Source: Geosiphon pyriformis (Eukaryota; Glomeromycota; Glomeromycetes; Archaeosporales; Geosiphonaceae). From it: a stretch of 64,000 bases of DNA. Under the pieces are notes generated by a model. It did not search any database. It was not told the DNA's origin and saw only the letters and a list, made by a program, of their open reading frames with translations. A program made the position numbers and the translations under genes. Location of the stretch: NCBI GenBank assembly GCA_016748015.1, contig JAAOMT010000512.1, forward strand, positions 975,757 to 1,039,756. The letters run 5' to 3'. Below are positions 12,075 through 22,130 of the stretch, piece by piece (within the stretch, counting starts at the first letter, position 1; the number at the start of each line of letters is the position of its first letter).

Positions 12075-13499
12075 ATGCAGTGGTATCATTTTCAAGCCTT
12101 TAAACAGCTAAGAAAATTATCTCTCACTTTATTGATTTTTGGGTCGATATTTGTTTTTTTGGAGCTTTCCGAAAATTTTGGAAAAAAACTCGGTCAAAAA
12201 TTTCGCAAAACAGTCACAGGCTTCAGCAGTCAGCAAAGAATAAATTTAAATTTCAACGAAAGAGAGAAAATCTCACTTTTAGCAAAAAAAAATTCATTAA
12301 AACGGCGCGATTATCTTTTACAAGACCAAAATTTTGAAAAAGGAAAATCTTTGTTAAATAGTGTTGTTACAAAAAATTCTAAATTTGAATTGATTGCTGA
12401 AGGTTTGAAACCGTTTAAGCAATTTAAACCTAAAGCTATACAAGATCTTCGAGTTGCGGCTAATTTTAGAAGATTCGCCTGGTATACCAATCAAGCGTAC
12501 TGTTCATCGCAAAGTGAATTAGTTCACTTCTCAGATTCAATTCAAGGTGATTGAGGATATCAAAGACATCATTAGTTTCACTTCTAATTAGGCACAATTC
12601 TTGAAAATAAAATTAGGAAAAATGGAAGTTACAATCAATGGAAGAGTCATGTATTTCCGAGCACCAGAAATTTACCAAAATCGGGACCTATTCAGCTATA
12701 GCCGAGTTAATCGGTTAGAAATTTATCCAGGAATAACCGGGCCTCTAAAGGGAAAAGTAAAAGTTGATGCATCCTTCTTCGAAATATATAAAGAAGCCGA
12801 AGATGCCATTATTAAACATTCCAGTAATGATAAGCAAGCTAACTTATATAATCATCAAATAGTGAACTTTACCGGGCATCGATTAGCTGGAGGTTAGTAA
12901 TTAGAATTCGATTGTATTTTTAAATGGTGTACAAAACAAAATTTCTTTGACCTCAAATCGCATTCGAAATTCTTTCAACAGTCATAGCCCTATTCTCTGC
13001 ACTTAAATTTAAAAGGCTTAATCCAAAAACAAACGTCAACGTGTTTACATGGGGTTCACCACGTATGGGAAACCGTAGTTTTGCTCAATATATGGATACG
13101 ATAGATAGACTCACGATATTTCGATTTACTTTGTATGACGATATGATCCCAAGACATCCACCAAGGAAAGAAAATTATATGCATTCTGAGACCGAATATT
13201 GGATCGGGCGTCTTGATTGTGATTGTGATGAAAAAACTCAAACATATATGTGTAAAGGAATTGTGAATGAATTCGGAGTATTGATGGAGGAAAATAAAGT
13301 AAGTTGATTTATAAAAGATTTTTATTTTGAAAGATTCGTCAGCTTCTTTCCTGCTTTTAATTTTATTGAATTTTACCGGTACCAGCTATGCTTAAATGAT
13401 CAAAATCCGCGTTATAAACACGATTACACGCATGATGGTACGTATTTTGGAATCATCTTTAAGGATTGCCCCAAATTGGAACCAAACAAGTATCAATGA
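12075..13499 (+). CDS. Class-3 lipase-like protein, nucleophile Ser replaced by Arg
   Basis: Exons 12075-12546, 12617-12892, 12982-13298 and 13386-13499 encode 392 aa. All junctions are GT/AG and keep frame. An N-terminal hydrophobic segment at about residues 15-32 is a signal anchor or signal peptide, followed by a basic region. The lipase fold is marked by VNFTGHRLAGG at the nucleophile elbow, FTWGSPRMG, LYDDMIPRHP (likely catalytic Asp303), a CDC cysteine cluster and YTHDGTYFG (likely catalytic His371). The elbow serine of GHSLGG is Arg245 and the fourth position is also altered (GHRLAG), so hydrolase activity by the usual mechanism is not expected. It is a diverged paralogue of the gene at 1-802, sharing the splice position just after the elbow and the one before the C-terminal exon. 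The unusual splice 12546/12617 was chosen because the alternative acceptor breaks the frame. Confidence 0.82.
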
Positions 13500-15208
13500 T
13501 TCTTGATCCTATTTCTTAAATATGCTGTAAAAGAATATTTTTAAAGCATTTTAGAAATTTTATACGTATTAACCCCTGAGAAAAATTTTGATTTTTCAAA
13601 TGGAATATTTTTCACCAAAATTAAATTCACATTATTTTTCATAATATTTTTCAACATAAAGTTTTCTATTCGAAAAAGATTATTTCAAAACCGATTGATT
13701 AACTTTCTTATTGAGATATTAAATTTGAATTTACTTGAAAATGATTAATTATTTTGAGTTTTTATTTTCACTGAAAATCCCATACATTGATTTAGCATGA
13801 TACTCATTCGCGATCCAATATTTTCTAATTTTTCTCTTACCCCTCTTATTTTATTAAAATAAAAGAAACAAAAAATAGAATTATTGACAAAAATGAGGTT
13901 TGGGATCTCTTAATTTTGCAAATGTATTTTAAGTAACCTTTTTCGAGACTTTTTGATTTCCTTTTTTTCTTTTTGATTATCGAATCAAAAGCACCATAAT
14001 TTTTCCAGACACTTTTTTTGGCAACTGAAATGATATATTTTAAGTTTCTGTAATATGATATTCATTTTCCATTCAAATTAAAAAATTTAAATATCTTAAT
14101 CTCAAAAAATCTAAGTTTTATTGGCTAATTTATCATAGATTGTATTTTTCTTAAGAAAATTCAAGTGTAGAATTTATCTTTTCAACTAATTTTAACTACA
14201 TAGGGTACTAATAAAAAGGATATAAGAAATTTTTATACTTGGTATTTTTTTAATTTTTTAATTTTTTTTTACAATTTTTTATCAAATTAAATAAATTTAG
14301 CAAATAATGATTTGTTTGTTTTTCTAATGTAAATATATTTAAAAAATAAATCAAATTATTTTAAATTATTTAAATAGAATTCATCAATCTTATAATCTTG
14401 TTTAAAAAGAAATAAAACATTTTACAAAAAATGCAATTATTATTGAAATTTATAGTTATTAAAAGTTTTAAATAAGGTTCAAATAAATTGTATTTTTAAC
14501 TCATATCCTAAGGTTTCTAATTGAGAAATTGGTATGAACTTTCACCGAAAGGTTAATGAGAAAATTCATAAATATCCAAGGTATTTATAACAGATCGTCC
14601 CAAGTTGATGGTTAGTTAATACTCGTTTATTCATTATTTAATAGAAATTAAATTAAATTAAATTAAATTAAATCATAAATATTTAATAAAAAATTTCAAA
14701 ATAATAGAATTGAGAATCATTTTTATTTTTATTTAAAATCTAGTGAAAATTATAATCATTACTAATTTTGATGAATTTTTAAAAATACTAAAAATAATAT
14801 AGTTTTAAATATTAGACTAAATAATTCAAATAATAAACATAATTTAATAGATTGATTTTATAAAATTAATTTATTAAAAACTGTATTATCAACTTAAATT
14901 TAAAGTATTTTAACCCATAAATTTTATCTTATTATAGAGTTTGAAATAGCTAATATTCACAATCAATCTATTTAAACTTGATTAAGTATAATAAAGAATA
15001 TTAAGAAATTGCATAAGATTATTCTAAATTTGATTTAACTTCTGAACTTAAGGCAAATAAATTAATTATTCTAATATAGTATAATAAATTTTTATTAATC
15101 AAAGAATTCAATTAAAATTTTTAAATTAAAAGAATTAACCATTTGAAAAATCAATCATTTATGCAGTTAAAAGACGACTTGTATAAACTGCACCTGATTT
15201 TATTATAA
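13500..15208. other. AT-rich spacer
   Basis: About 1.7 kb with stops in all frames. A short (TTAAA)n tract lies at 14648-14673. No gene recognised. Confidence 0.5.
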
Positions 15209-15604
15209 TTAATGAGGTTTTGTTTTGTTGTGTTGTTTTTTTTTTTTTTTTTTGTTTTGTTTTGTTGTGTTGTGTTGTTGTGTTGGGTTGTTTTGTTTTG
15301 TTGTGTTGTGTTGTGTTGTGTTGTTGCCTTTTGCACTTTCTTTTATGTACTTTTCTGATCCTAAAAGCTCTAAACTATTATCATCAAGTTCTCCTAAATT
15401 CTCGTAAGCTTCCCAAGCATTATGACTATTCTCAGGATTAGCATCATAACACTTTTTAATTTCGTCAACTACTTTATTGCGGCTTGAAAAATCCCAGTAA
15501 AGTTTTTCAAAAAATATGAAATTGACATACCTTACATAATTTCCCTCTCCCTCTCGAATAATATATAGTGCTCTTTTGACACCATTGACATAGGTTGCAA
15601 TCAT
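15209..15604 (-). CDS. Small hypothetical protein with microsatellite-encoded Asn/Thr/Gln/Lys tail
   Basis: Single-exon ORF of 131 aa beginning MIATYVNGVKRALYIIREG. The first about 93 residues have normal composition (a beta-rich start, then acidic helices such as ENLGELDDNSLELLGSEK). The remaining about 38 residues are NTTQ/KQN/KKK repeats read straight through a (GTTTT/GTGTT)n and poly-T tract at 15215-15325. No domain recognised. The tail suggests that repeat expansion replaced or extended the original C-terminus, and an intron or earlier stop may exist in the real transcript. Confidence 0.45.
   Translation of the reverse strand: MIATYVNGVKRALYIIREGEGNYVRYVNFIFFEKLYWDFSSRNKVVDEIKKCYDANPENSHNAWEAYENLGELDDNSLELLGSEKYIKESAKGNNTTQHNTTKQNNPTQQHNTTKQNKKKKKKQHNKTKPH
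15215..15325. repeat. GTTTT/GTGTT microsatellite with poly-T core
   Basis: Alternating gtttt, gtgtt and gttgt units flank a run of 17 T. It overlaps the 3' end of the small minus-strand ORF, where it encodes the Asn/Thr/Gln tail. Confidence 0.9.
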
Positions 15605-18131
15605 GATGTTTTGGAAGAGTTATTTTAATTTCAAAGTTGTTTATGGTTTGTGTGGATAAGAGATAAAGATAACTGAATAGGTATTATGAAAATAATAATT
15701 GGGTTAAATTTGCTAAATTTATTAATATCTTTCTTTTAAACTTTGTAGTTTGAAAAGAGGTAATCTTTTTAAAAGCTTTTATCTGTAATAAAGTAATAGT
15801 TGAAATACTTCATTCTGAAACTAGATCAATTAAAGTGTTTCACTAAAAGTATAACAACAGATGATTTATTCATTTAAATATACAGTACCCAAAAAAGTAA
15901 TACGCGATTCAAAATTGGACACAAAAATTCTGATTTATTTTATTTTTAAAAATTGTACAACAAATAAAAAATCATATCTAATTAATACTTTGTCAGTTTA
16001 AGTTCGATCACAGTCTTTAGAAAGAAATTATTGTTGAATATTTCTTCCAAATGTTCTTAATTGAATTCTTAATTTTATTTTCCGTTGATCATTTTTCGAT
16101 TTTTAAGATTTCAAAATACATGTATTTATTTTTTTCGCCATTTTTTTATATTCATCACAAAATACTGATGCTAAATTGTTGACAATTTTGTAGACTGGTG
16201 TATGTAATTTTTCTTTGGCTTTACATGCGTATATGTATGCCAGAACTTTCTTTTTTTTTTAATTTCGTTTAGCTATGTCCGAGTGAACGTTAATTTTTTT
16301 AAGTAACGATATTAAAATGTTGACGAGTTGTAAAAAGTAACTTAATTTTTTAAAAATGGAAATCGGGCATTACTTATTGGAGTATAATCTATTATTAGCA
16401 TTTTTAGGCTATTGCTCCTTAAATTAATCAAACTCAATATCTGAATTTTATTTTTATCATTCCAAAAAAATTACCCTTTTGTCCACTTTGCATTCTGCAA
16501 GGAAATTTTTAATCAAATTAAGTTAATGATCAAGTTTCCTTCCAATATATTAGTAGTAACACTATAACATTAGTAAAATAACCCTTTTGAAAATTTTATT
16601 TTTCCATTGCTTTTATCCATAACAATAGAAAATTTTTAAGGTGTTTTCACTTTTTACATTCAAACGCTCCAAACCTAATTACAATATTATTCTCCAAAGA
16701 TATTATACAGTGAATAATCAATTAGATTCCAGAAGACTAATAAAAACGTCATAATTAGTTATAATGAATTCATTGAAAATGTTATAAGGTTGAACAATTA
16801 TTCCCAGTTACATTTACTACATATTTCTATTAAATTTTTATTCAAAGAATACAGTTTAAAGCAAGAGAAAAATAAAAAAATAAAATTTTTATAAATCTTA
16901 ACTGAATGATTGATAAAAAGCTAATTCAGGAATTTCAAAATAATAAACTGTATTAATTATTTATAAAATATCAAATTAAGGAAACTAGTCTTTTAAAACA
17001 CAATTTTAATTTATTTAATTTTTTTGTAAAATTAATAAAATTTAATTTTATTAAAAAAATTTTTGTTTAAATATTTCATTTTTTATATAAATTATATATT
17101 AATTTATCAATTCATTAAAAATACCAGATATTTCTTTTGAAATGAATAATTTTTTTAAATCTCTTTAATTCCTTTTATTCAACTATATTATTATTATTAT
17201 TATTATTATTTCAAAGCATATAAACTTCAATTTTAAAATTTTAGATTCACTTTAAATTTTTATTAAATTCTATAAAATCCTGGCCTTTTAATAACTTAAA
17301 AATTTATGCTATTTACCTTTATGAGGTATGAAACCAAAAAAATACTTAAAGTCTGTGTAATCTATTTGTTCATAATATTCTTAATATAATTTTCTTATTT
17401 TTATTTAGAAATACATTTCATTTGCCATATTTCCAAGAGTGAATTAATTCAATTCTCTGTATTAAATTTTCTAAATATTTTTTAATACGAAAGATAAAAA
17501 CATGATTATTTCAAGAAAAATTCTTTAAAAATATGATTTTCTATTCATGAAACAAATCAAAATTTTGACCCAAACCTAAAAATTGCTTTTCCCTGATATT
17601 TTCTAGGTTATTACTGAATCTTCATTTGTAGCTGTTGCATAGCACATTCAAATTTAGATTTCACATTTAAATTTTTAAATTATTAGTTGTTATCCATAAA
17701 ATAAAATTTCTAGTTGAGATACAAGAAATCTTAAACTTATTACCTGGGCTTATAGATCAATTCTTAATTTTTATTTTGATCAAACAAAAAAACCTTTTTA
17801 AAATTTATCAAGAAATCCAATAATTTTGTCTCAAATCCAGTCATTTCTCATAAATTTATTTTTTTAAATGGGCATAAAAAATGCAAGCAAAATTCGCATG
17901 CGACTGATAGGTGCGTCGATACAACTCATAGTTCAAAAACTCGAGTTGATCACAACGCTCTTAATGTAGATCTACCTTGCCTTAAAATAGTTATATACAA
18001 TGGAACATAAATCATTTCTGTTGTGTTGCTATTATAACAAAAATTGATATTGTACATAGGAACAATAAATAGTTAATATAAGGTATTAATTTTCGAAAAC
18101 TAATACAAGGATATGATAAAAAACTAGGAAT
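15605..18131. other. AT-rich spacer
   Basis: About 2.5 kb without a credible ORF. An (ATT)n tract lies at 17188-17211. Nothing else recognised. Confidence 0.5.
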
Positions 18132-19136
18132 TTAAAGTTGCAAATATTGCAAAAAATATTGACGTTCGGCCATCAACTCAGCTACTAGTTTTTCAAGATT
18201 AATCACGCGTTCTTCGAGATTAATAGTTGGTGAAGAAGAAGAAGAAGAAGAAGAAGAAGAAGAAGAAGAAGAAGGGGAGGTAGCTGTGGTAACGATAGGG
18301 GATTCGGTTAAAGGTGATGGGTGAGGAAAAATTGTAGTTTCGTTCGAAAATGTCGGGGATGAACTGTTCGACGAGTTTTGACTCGCATGTTGTGAAAGAT
18401 AATCGAGTTGATATATAGATGCCGATTGATAAGAATTAGAGAATGGATTTCGATTATAATAGTCATTAGAATGAATTGAGGCCCCCGTCTCAATATCATT
18501 ACCAAAAGTCGATTTTAATCCAGCCCCAGTGTTGGATGGTGAATGTTGAACTGTGATTGACATGTAATCATGAGGTGGAGTATTTAATCGATTTGGTGAT
18601 GTTTTTCTACTGGTTGGAAGATAATAATAATCATAATACGTGGACATTTTATTAATATCTGGGACGACATTCGTTGCTAAATCAGAAGAATTCCAGTCTT
18701 CATCACAATTAGATACAACGTCATCAGGTGAAAGACCCAATCCATTATTAAGATTTGGAAATTGGTTTTGCGGTGGTTGAACATGAACAATTTGCAAAGG
18801 AACGGCAGCACTCGAAACTTTTTGAAATAACGCTCTTGCTTCAAGCATCAATCGATGATATCTTGCTTTTACGTATTCAGGTTCTTGAAGCCAAGTATTT
18901 CCAGCTGCAGTGGAAAGTTCACGCATGTTTGGAAACATGTTAATTGCAGCAAATTCTTTTTGCAAAGCCATTCGATAAGCGAGAAATGCATTTGGTGTTT
19001 TCGTCAATTGACCCGTTTTTCGTAGTTTTTCAACGGCATTTGCCATTAATTCTTGAGGAGTTAGATTGGGTGGAAAATGAGGTTTAATCAATGGGAATGT
19101 ACGTTGACAGGTAGGCTTAGGATTGCGTTTCAACAT
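18132..19136 (-). CDS. MATA-type HMG-box transcription factor
   Basis: A single-exon 334-aa protein from an ATG at 19136. Residues about 46-106 form an HMG box of the fungal MATA_HMG type: KTPNAFLAYRMALQKEF, then NMRELSTAAGNTWLQEP and YVKARYHRLMLEAR. This keeps the Pro-Asn-Ala-Phe start, the central Trp and the basic third helix expected for minor-groove DNA binding. The rest is Ser/Thr/Asn/Pro-rich, with a poly-Ser run encoded by a (GAA/TTC)n repeat, and ends in a short leucine-zipper-like helix (INLEKLVAELMAERQYF) that could mediate dimerisation. Such proteins are greatly expanded in Glomeromycotina and include mating-type-like regulators. There is no evidence here that this copy is a mating locus. 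It presumably acts as a nuclear sequence-specific regulator. Confidence 0.88.
   Translation of the reverse strand: MLKRNPKPTCQRTFPLIKPHFPPNLTPQELMANAVEKLRKTGQLTKTPNAFLAYRMALQKEFAAINMFPNMRELSTAAGNTWLQEPEYVKARYHRLMLEARALFQKVSSAAVPLQIVHVQPPQNQFPNLNNGLGLSPDDVVSNCDEDWNSSDLATNVVPDINKMSTYYDYYYLPTSRKTSPNRLNTPPHDYMSITVQHSPSNTGAGLKSTFGNDIETGASIHSNDYYNRNPFSNSYQSASIYQLDYLSQHASQNSSNSSSPTFSNETTIFPHPSPLTESPIVTTATSPSSSSSSSSSSSSSSPTINLEERVINLEKLVAELMAERQYFLQYLQL
18232..18273. repeat. (GAA)n trinucleotide repeat encoding poly-Ser
   Basis: About 14 GAA units inside the HMG-box gene, read on the minus strand as Ser codons. Expected to be length-variable between strains. Confidence 0.9.
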
Positions 19137-19180
19137 TTTGGCGTGCCTTTTTGGTTATTGAGTTGTTTGATTTTTGGGAT

Positions 19181-19230
19181 TATGATGATGATGATAATGA
19201 TGATGATGATGATGATTATTATTATTATTT
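19181..19230. repeat. (GAT)n/(ATT)n microsatellite
   Basis: Runs of gat followed by att, about 50 nt upstream of the HMG-box start codon, hence in its promoter/5' UTR region. Confidence 0.85.
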
Positions 19231-19399
19231 ATTATAATTACTTAAGATAGCGTCAAAAATGAAATTAAATTATTTTTGGGGGAGAAATAAAAATGGAATT
19301 ACTTTAATGGTTGAAAATTTTATGTATCATTAAAAAAAAGAAGGTTTAAATGATAAAAAAGCCAGTAGCTAGCACCACATATACGAAGCTCTGACTTTG

Positions 19400-19436
19400 T
19401 CGCCAATGGCGAAGAGCGCTGTTAAGCTATTGGCGA
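19400..19436. repeat. Short inverted repeat
   Basis: Perfect 8-nt arms, tcgccaat and attggcga, separated by 21 nt in a locally GC-richer island about 260 nt upstream of the HMG-box gene. A cruciform, protein-binding site or transposon-end relic is possible. Confidence 0.45.
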
Positions 19437-19481
19437 GAAATAACTTTAACACGTGATATCAAAGTTGAAGAGTAAGAATTT

Positions 19482-19709
19482 TTGACAACAAAAAATTCTA
19501 AGGGTAGAGGCTTCCTACATTTTATAGATTACAAAGATTTTTGGGACTCTGACAGAAACTCGAGTTTTCGAAGTGGGACCAAGTTCACAAAAGTGATAGC
19601 GCAAATCCGATCTCGCGTGTGCATGAAAATTTATATTAACGGGAAAACATGTGATCGGATGAAGGTTTTTGATGAAATATGTGATTTCATAGGTTCATTT
19701 ATGATGTAA
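19482..19709 (+). other. Hypothetical 75-aa ORF
   Basis: An open frame from a TTG through TAA in relatively GC-rich DNA, protein-like in composition (includes SKGRGFLHFIDYKDFWDSD and MKIYINGKTCDRMKVFDEI). No ATG at the start, no domain and no neighbouring exon found. Could be an internal exon or a relic. Confidence 0.28.
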
Positions 19710-22009
19710 ATACGAAATGATTGAATACATTCTTTTTTTTATTTTTATTTTTTCAGTCAATCAGTCATTTATTTAAAGGGCTGTCTCAATTGAATCAAAG
19801 ACCAAAAAATTTTTCATATATATTTAGTCGTGTCAACTTTTGTTCTCCGAAACTTTTGTCGACCCTGAATTCAATAATTATTTTTTGCAATAGAACTATC
19901 CGAATGCAGTGAATTTTCGGAAAATCAGGGAAGATACGATGATAAAAGAATTTACCCCGCGATTTCCTTATCTGCTATAACAAACAAACAGAGAAATGTT
20001 TAACCAACACATTTGGGCAAGATTATCATTGGACCTCATAATTTCAGAATGCATTTAATAGCTACAAGCATCAAATTTGCAGCTAACAATATCCCGATCT
20101 TTTGTTGCTCTATCTTGTCCTGGAGTTAGGTTATTATTATTTTTTTTTACAAATTTTACTACTACCAATCTTGTCTTGAAATGTTAGTCAAACAAACTCA
20201 ACTACTACTTTTAATCGTAAAAACCTGTTTTTCTTACTTAAGCTCATTTTAGAAAAGAAAATATTTTTCTCAGAGGATCATGAGCTACAACAATGGACAC
20301 TTGAAACAGTAAGGGACCTTTTTTTGTTTATTCAAAAACATGGTAATAAACCTTATCAGTAAAGAAGTCAACCTTAATTTGAATATAATCTTTCAAAGAG
20401 AATTTTTTAATTTTTTTTAATTTTTTAAAAACATAATTTATGAGAAAGGGACCCAAAATTCATGGTTCCCAAATGTTTATCGAGTTTAAAATCAAGTAAA
20501 TTTTTCCTTGTGACTTCAAATTTCAAAGGCTCGAGTTCTTGCATAATATTCATGTGCTTTTTTAAAAATTAATAATTATTTTACCAGGTAAACCGTAAAC
20601 AATTAGATTATTGGACAAATAAACAATTTTAAGGTTTTTAAACATGACTTAAGAAATCCATATATAGGCTCATTGTAAAGAGTACATTAATTGACATAGA
20701 ATTAGAACTTATTCTTAACATAAAAAATTTCTGAAATAGATTGATTGTTTACAAAGAATGTAATGTTTTTTATTCTGAAACAAATTTTTGAAATCCATGT
20801 TCAAAGAAAAAATTTATGAAACCTTTTTTTAAGTGTTGACACGAATTAATATTTTAAAAAATACCCGAGAGCTATGAAATATGTGTATATTTAATTTTAT
20901 TATAAATCTTTATTAGGGTAAATCAATATTCCTCAAGGTTAAAATTCGGCGTTCAAATGAAAAATTTAAAATAGGATATTAAAAAAAAATTTTTTTTTTA
21001 TGTTTTTGGTGGAATAAAAAGTTTTTACGGTTAAAGATAAAGTGGATAAAAAGGAATTTTTGAAATTCAGGAAGAAACCTCTTTTGACGGGAGATGCAAA
21101 AGTGGAACCAATAGGATTTGCAAGTAATACATAAGTTTCACCATCGGTCTTTTTTAAATAAAAATTGGGAATTTGTGCATGTGTCTGTGCACTGTGATCA
21201 TCTGTCTTATTTTTCCTATTTTAGCTCGGAACTTTGAATAATTGAAATGCAAGATGACATATGACATAAAACATATAACATATGACATATAACATATAAC
21301 ATATATTACATATAACATATGACATATAGACAAAATCAAAAAGTAAAAATTTTGATTTTTTTATTTTTTATCAACCTTTGATCGATACTTATCATATATC
21401 TGATAAAAAGAAAAAGAAAAAATAAATACTTAAATTTCAATGATAAAATCTTTCATGGTAAATATTGGTTTTGATTAATTAAATATTCTTTTGATTACAT
21501 CGTTTTTATTTAATCAAGATAAAGCACAAGACTAATAAATGATTCTCAAAGTGTTTGAACGTTCCTGTGAAACCTGTCCATAATGCAGGATGCATAAAAG
21601 ATAACTATTCTCGAGAATTAAAGTTTCTGAATAACTTTGGATTCCCCGGTCGAGAGTGAGGTTACTACTTCATCTAATTCACGGCATCCCGGTGTCCCAT
21701 CATGTATTAGATAAAAATTTTCCCATTTCAAGGAGATCGACTGTCACCTGCTAAGTGAATCTGTCGCAAAAAATTAACAGTCAACATCCTTAGAACCAAT
21801 TGGATATGTTAGTTTTGTTTAATGAGTACTGTTTTTCGAATAAGAATATTAGGGTAAATAGAGCATAATTAAATATTGATTCTTTTTAATTCTAAATGAA
21901 TTAATATTCAATCCCCAAAATATTTGTAAAATTAATTATTCAATTTGAAAATTTTTATACATACTGAATAATTAGTTTTTTTTTTTTTTTTTTTTTTTTT
22001 TATTTAGAG
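19710..22009. other. Spacer with ATATAAC-type microsatellite
   Basis: No credible gene. A degenerate (ACATAT/GACATATA)n tract spans about 21247-21330 and creates a spurious minus-strand ORF. The stretch 21540-21790 is less AT-rich but has no ORF, and no tRNA boxes were found there. Confidence 0.5.
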
Positions 22010-22105
22010 NNNNNNNNNNNNNNNNNNNNNNNNNNNNNNNNNNNNNNNNNNNNNNNNNNNNNNNNNNNNNNNNNNNNNNNNNNNNNNNNNNNNNNNNNNN
22101 NNNNN
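22010..22105. other. Assembly gap (96 N)
   Basis: A run of N bordered by poly-T tracts on both sides (about 21977-22000 and 22106-22130), suggesting the gap is a homopolymer that could not be assembled. Confidence 0.98.
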
Positions 22106-22130
22106 TTTTTTTTTTTTTTTTTTTTTTTTT

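Noticed and set aside
12547-12640. A frameshift in the second lipase-like gene
   Set aside because: Using the acceptor at 12615-12616 instead of the nearer one at 12590-12591 restores frame with canonical sites, so no frameshift is needed.
15220-15441. Plus-strand Cys/Val/Phe-rich ORFs
   Set aside because: Antisense translations of the GTTTT/GTGTT repeat and of the small minus-strand gene.
21154-21339. A 61-aa minus-strand ORF of Tyr/Met/Val/Ile/Cys repeats
   Set aside because: It is a direct translation of the ACATAT-type microsatellite at 21247-21330.
21540-21790. A possible tRNA or other RNA gene in a GC-richer island
   Set aside because: No matching A and B boxes and no cloverleaf could be drawn.
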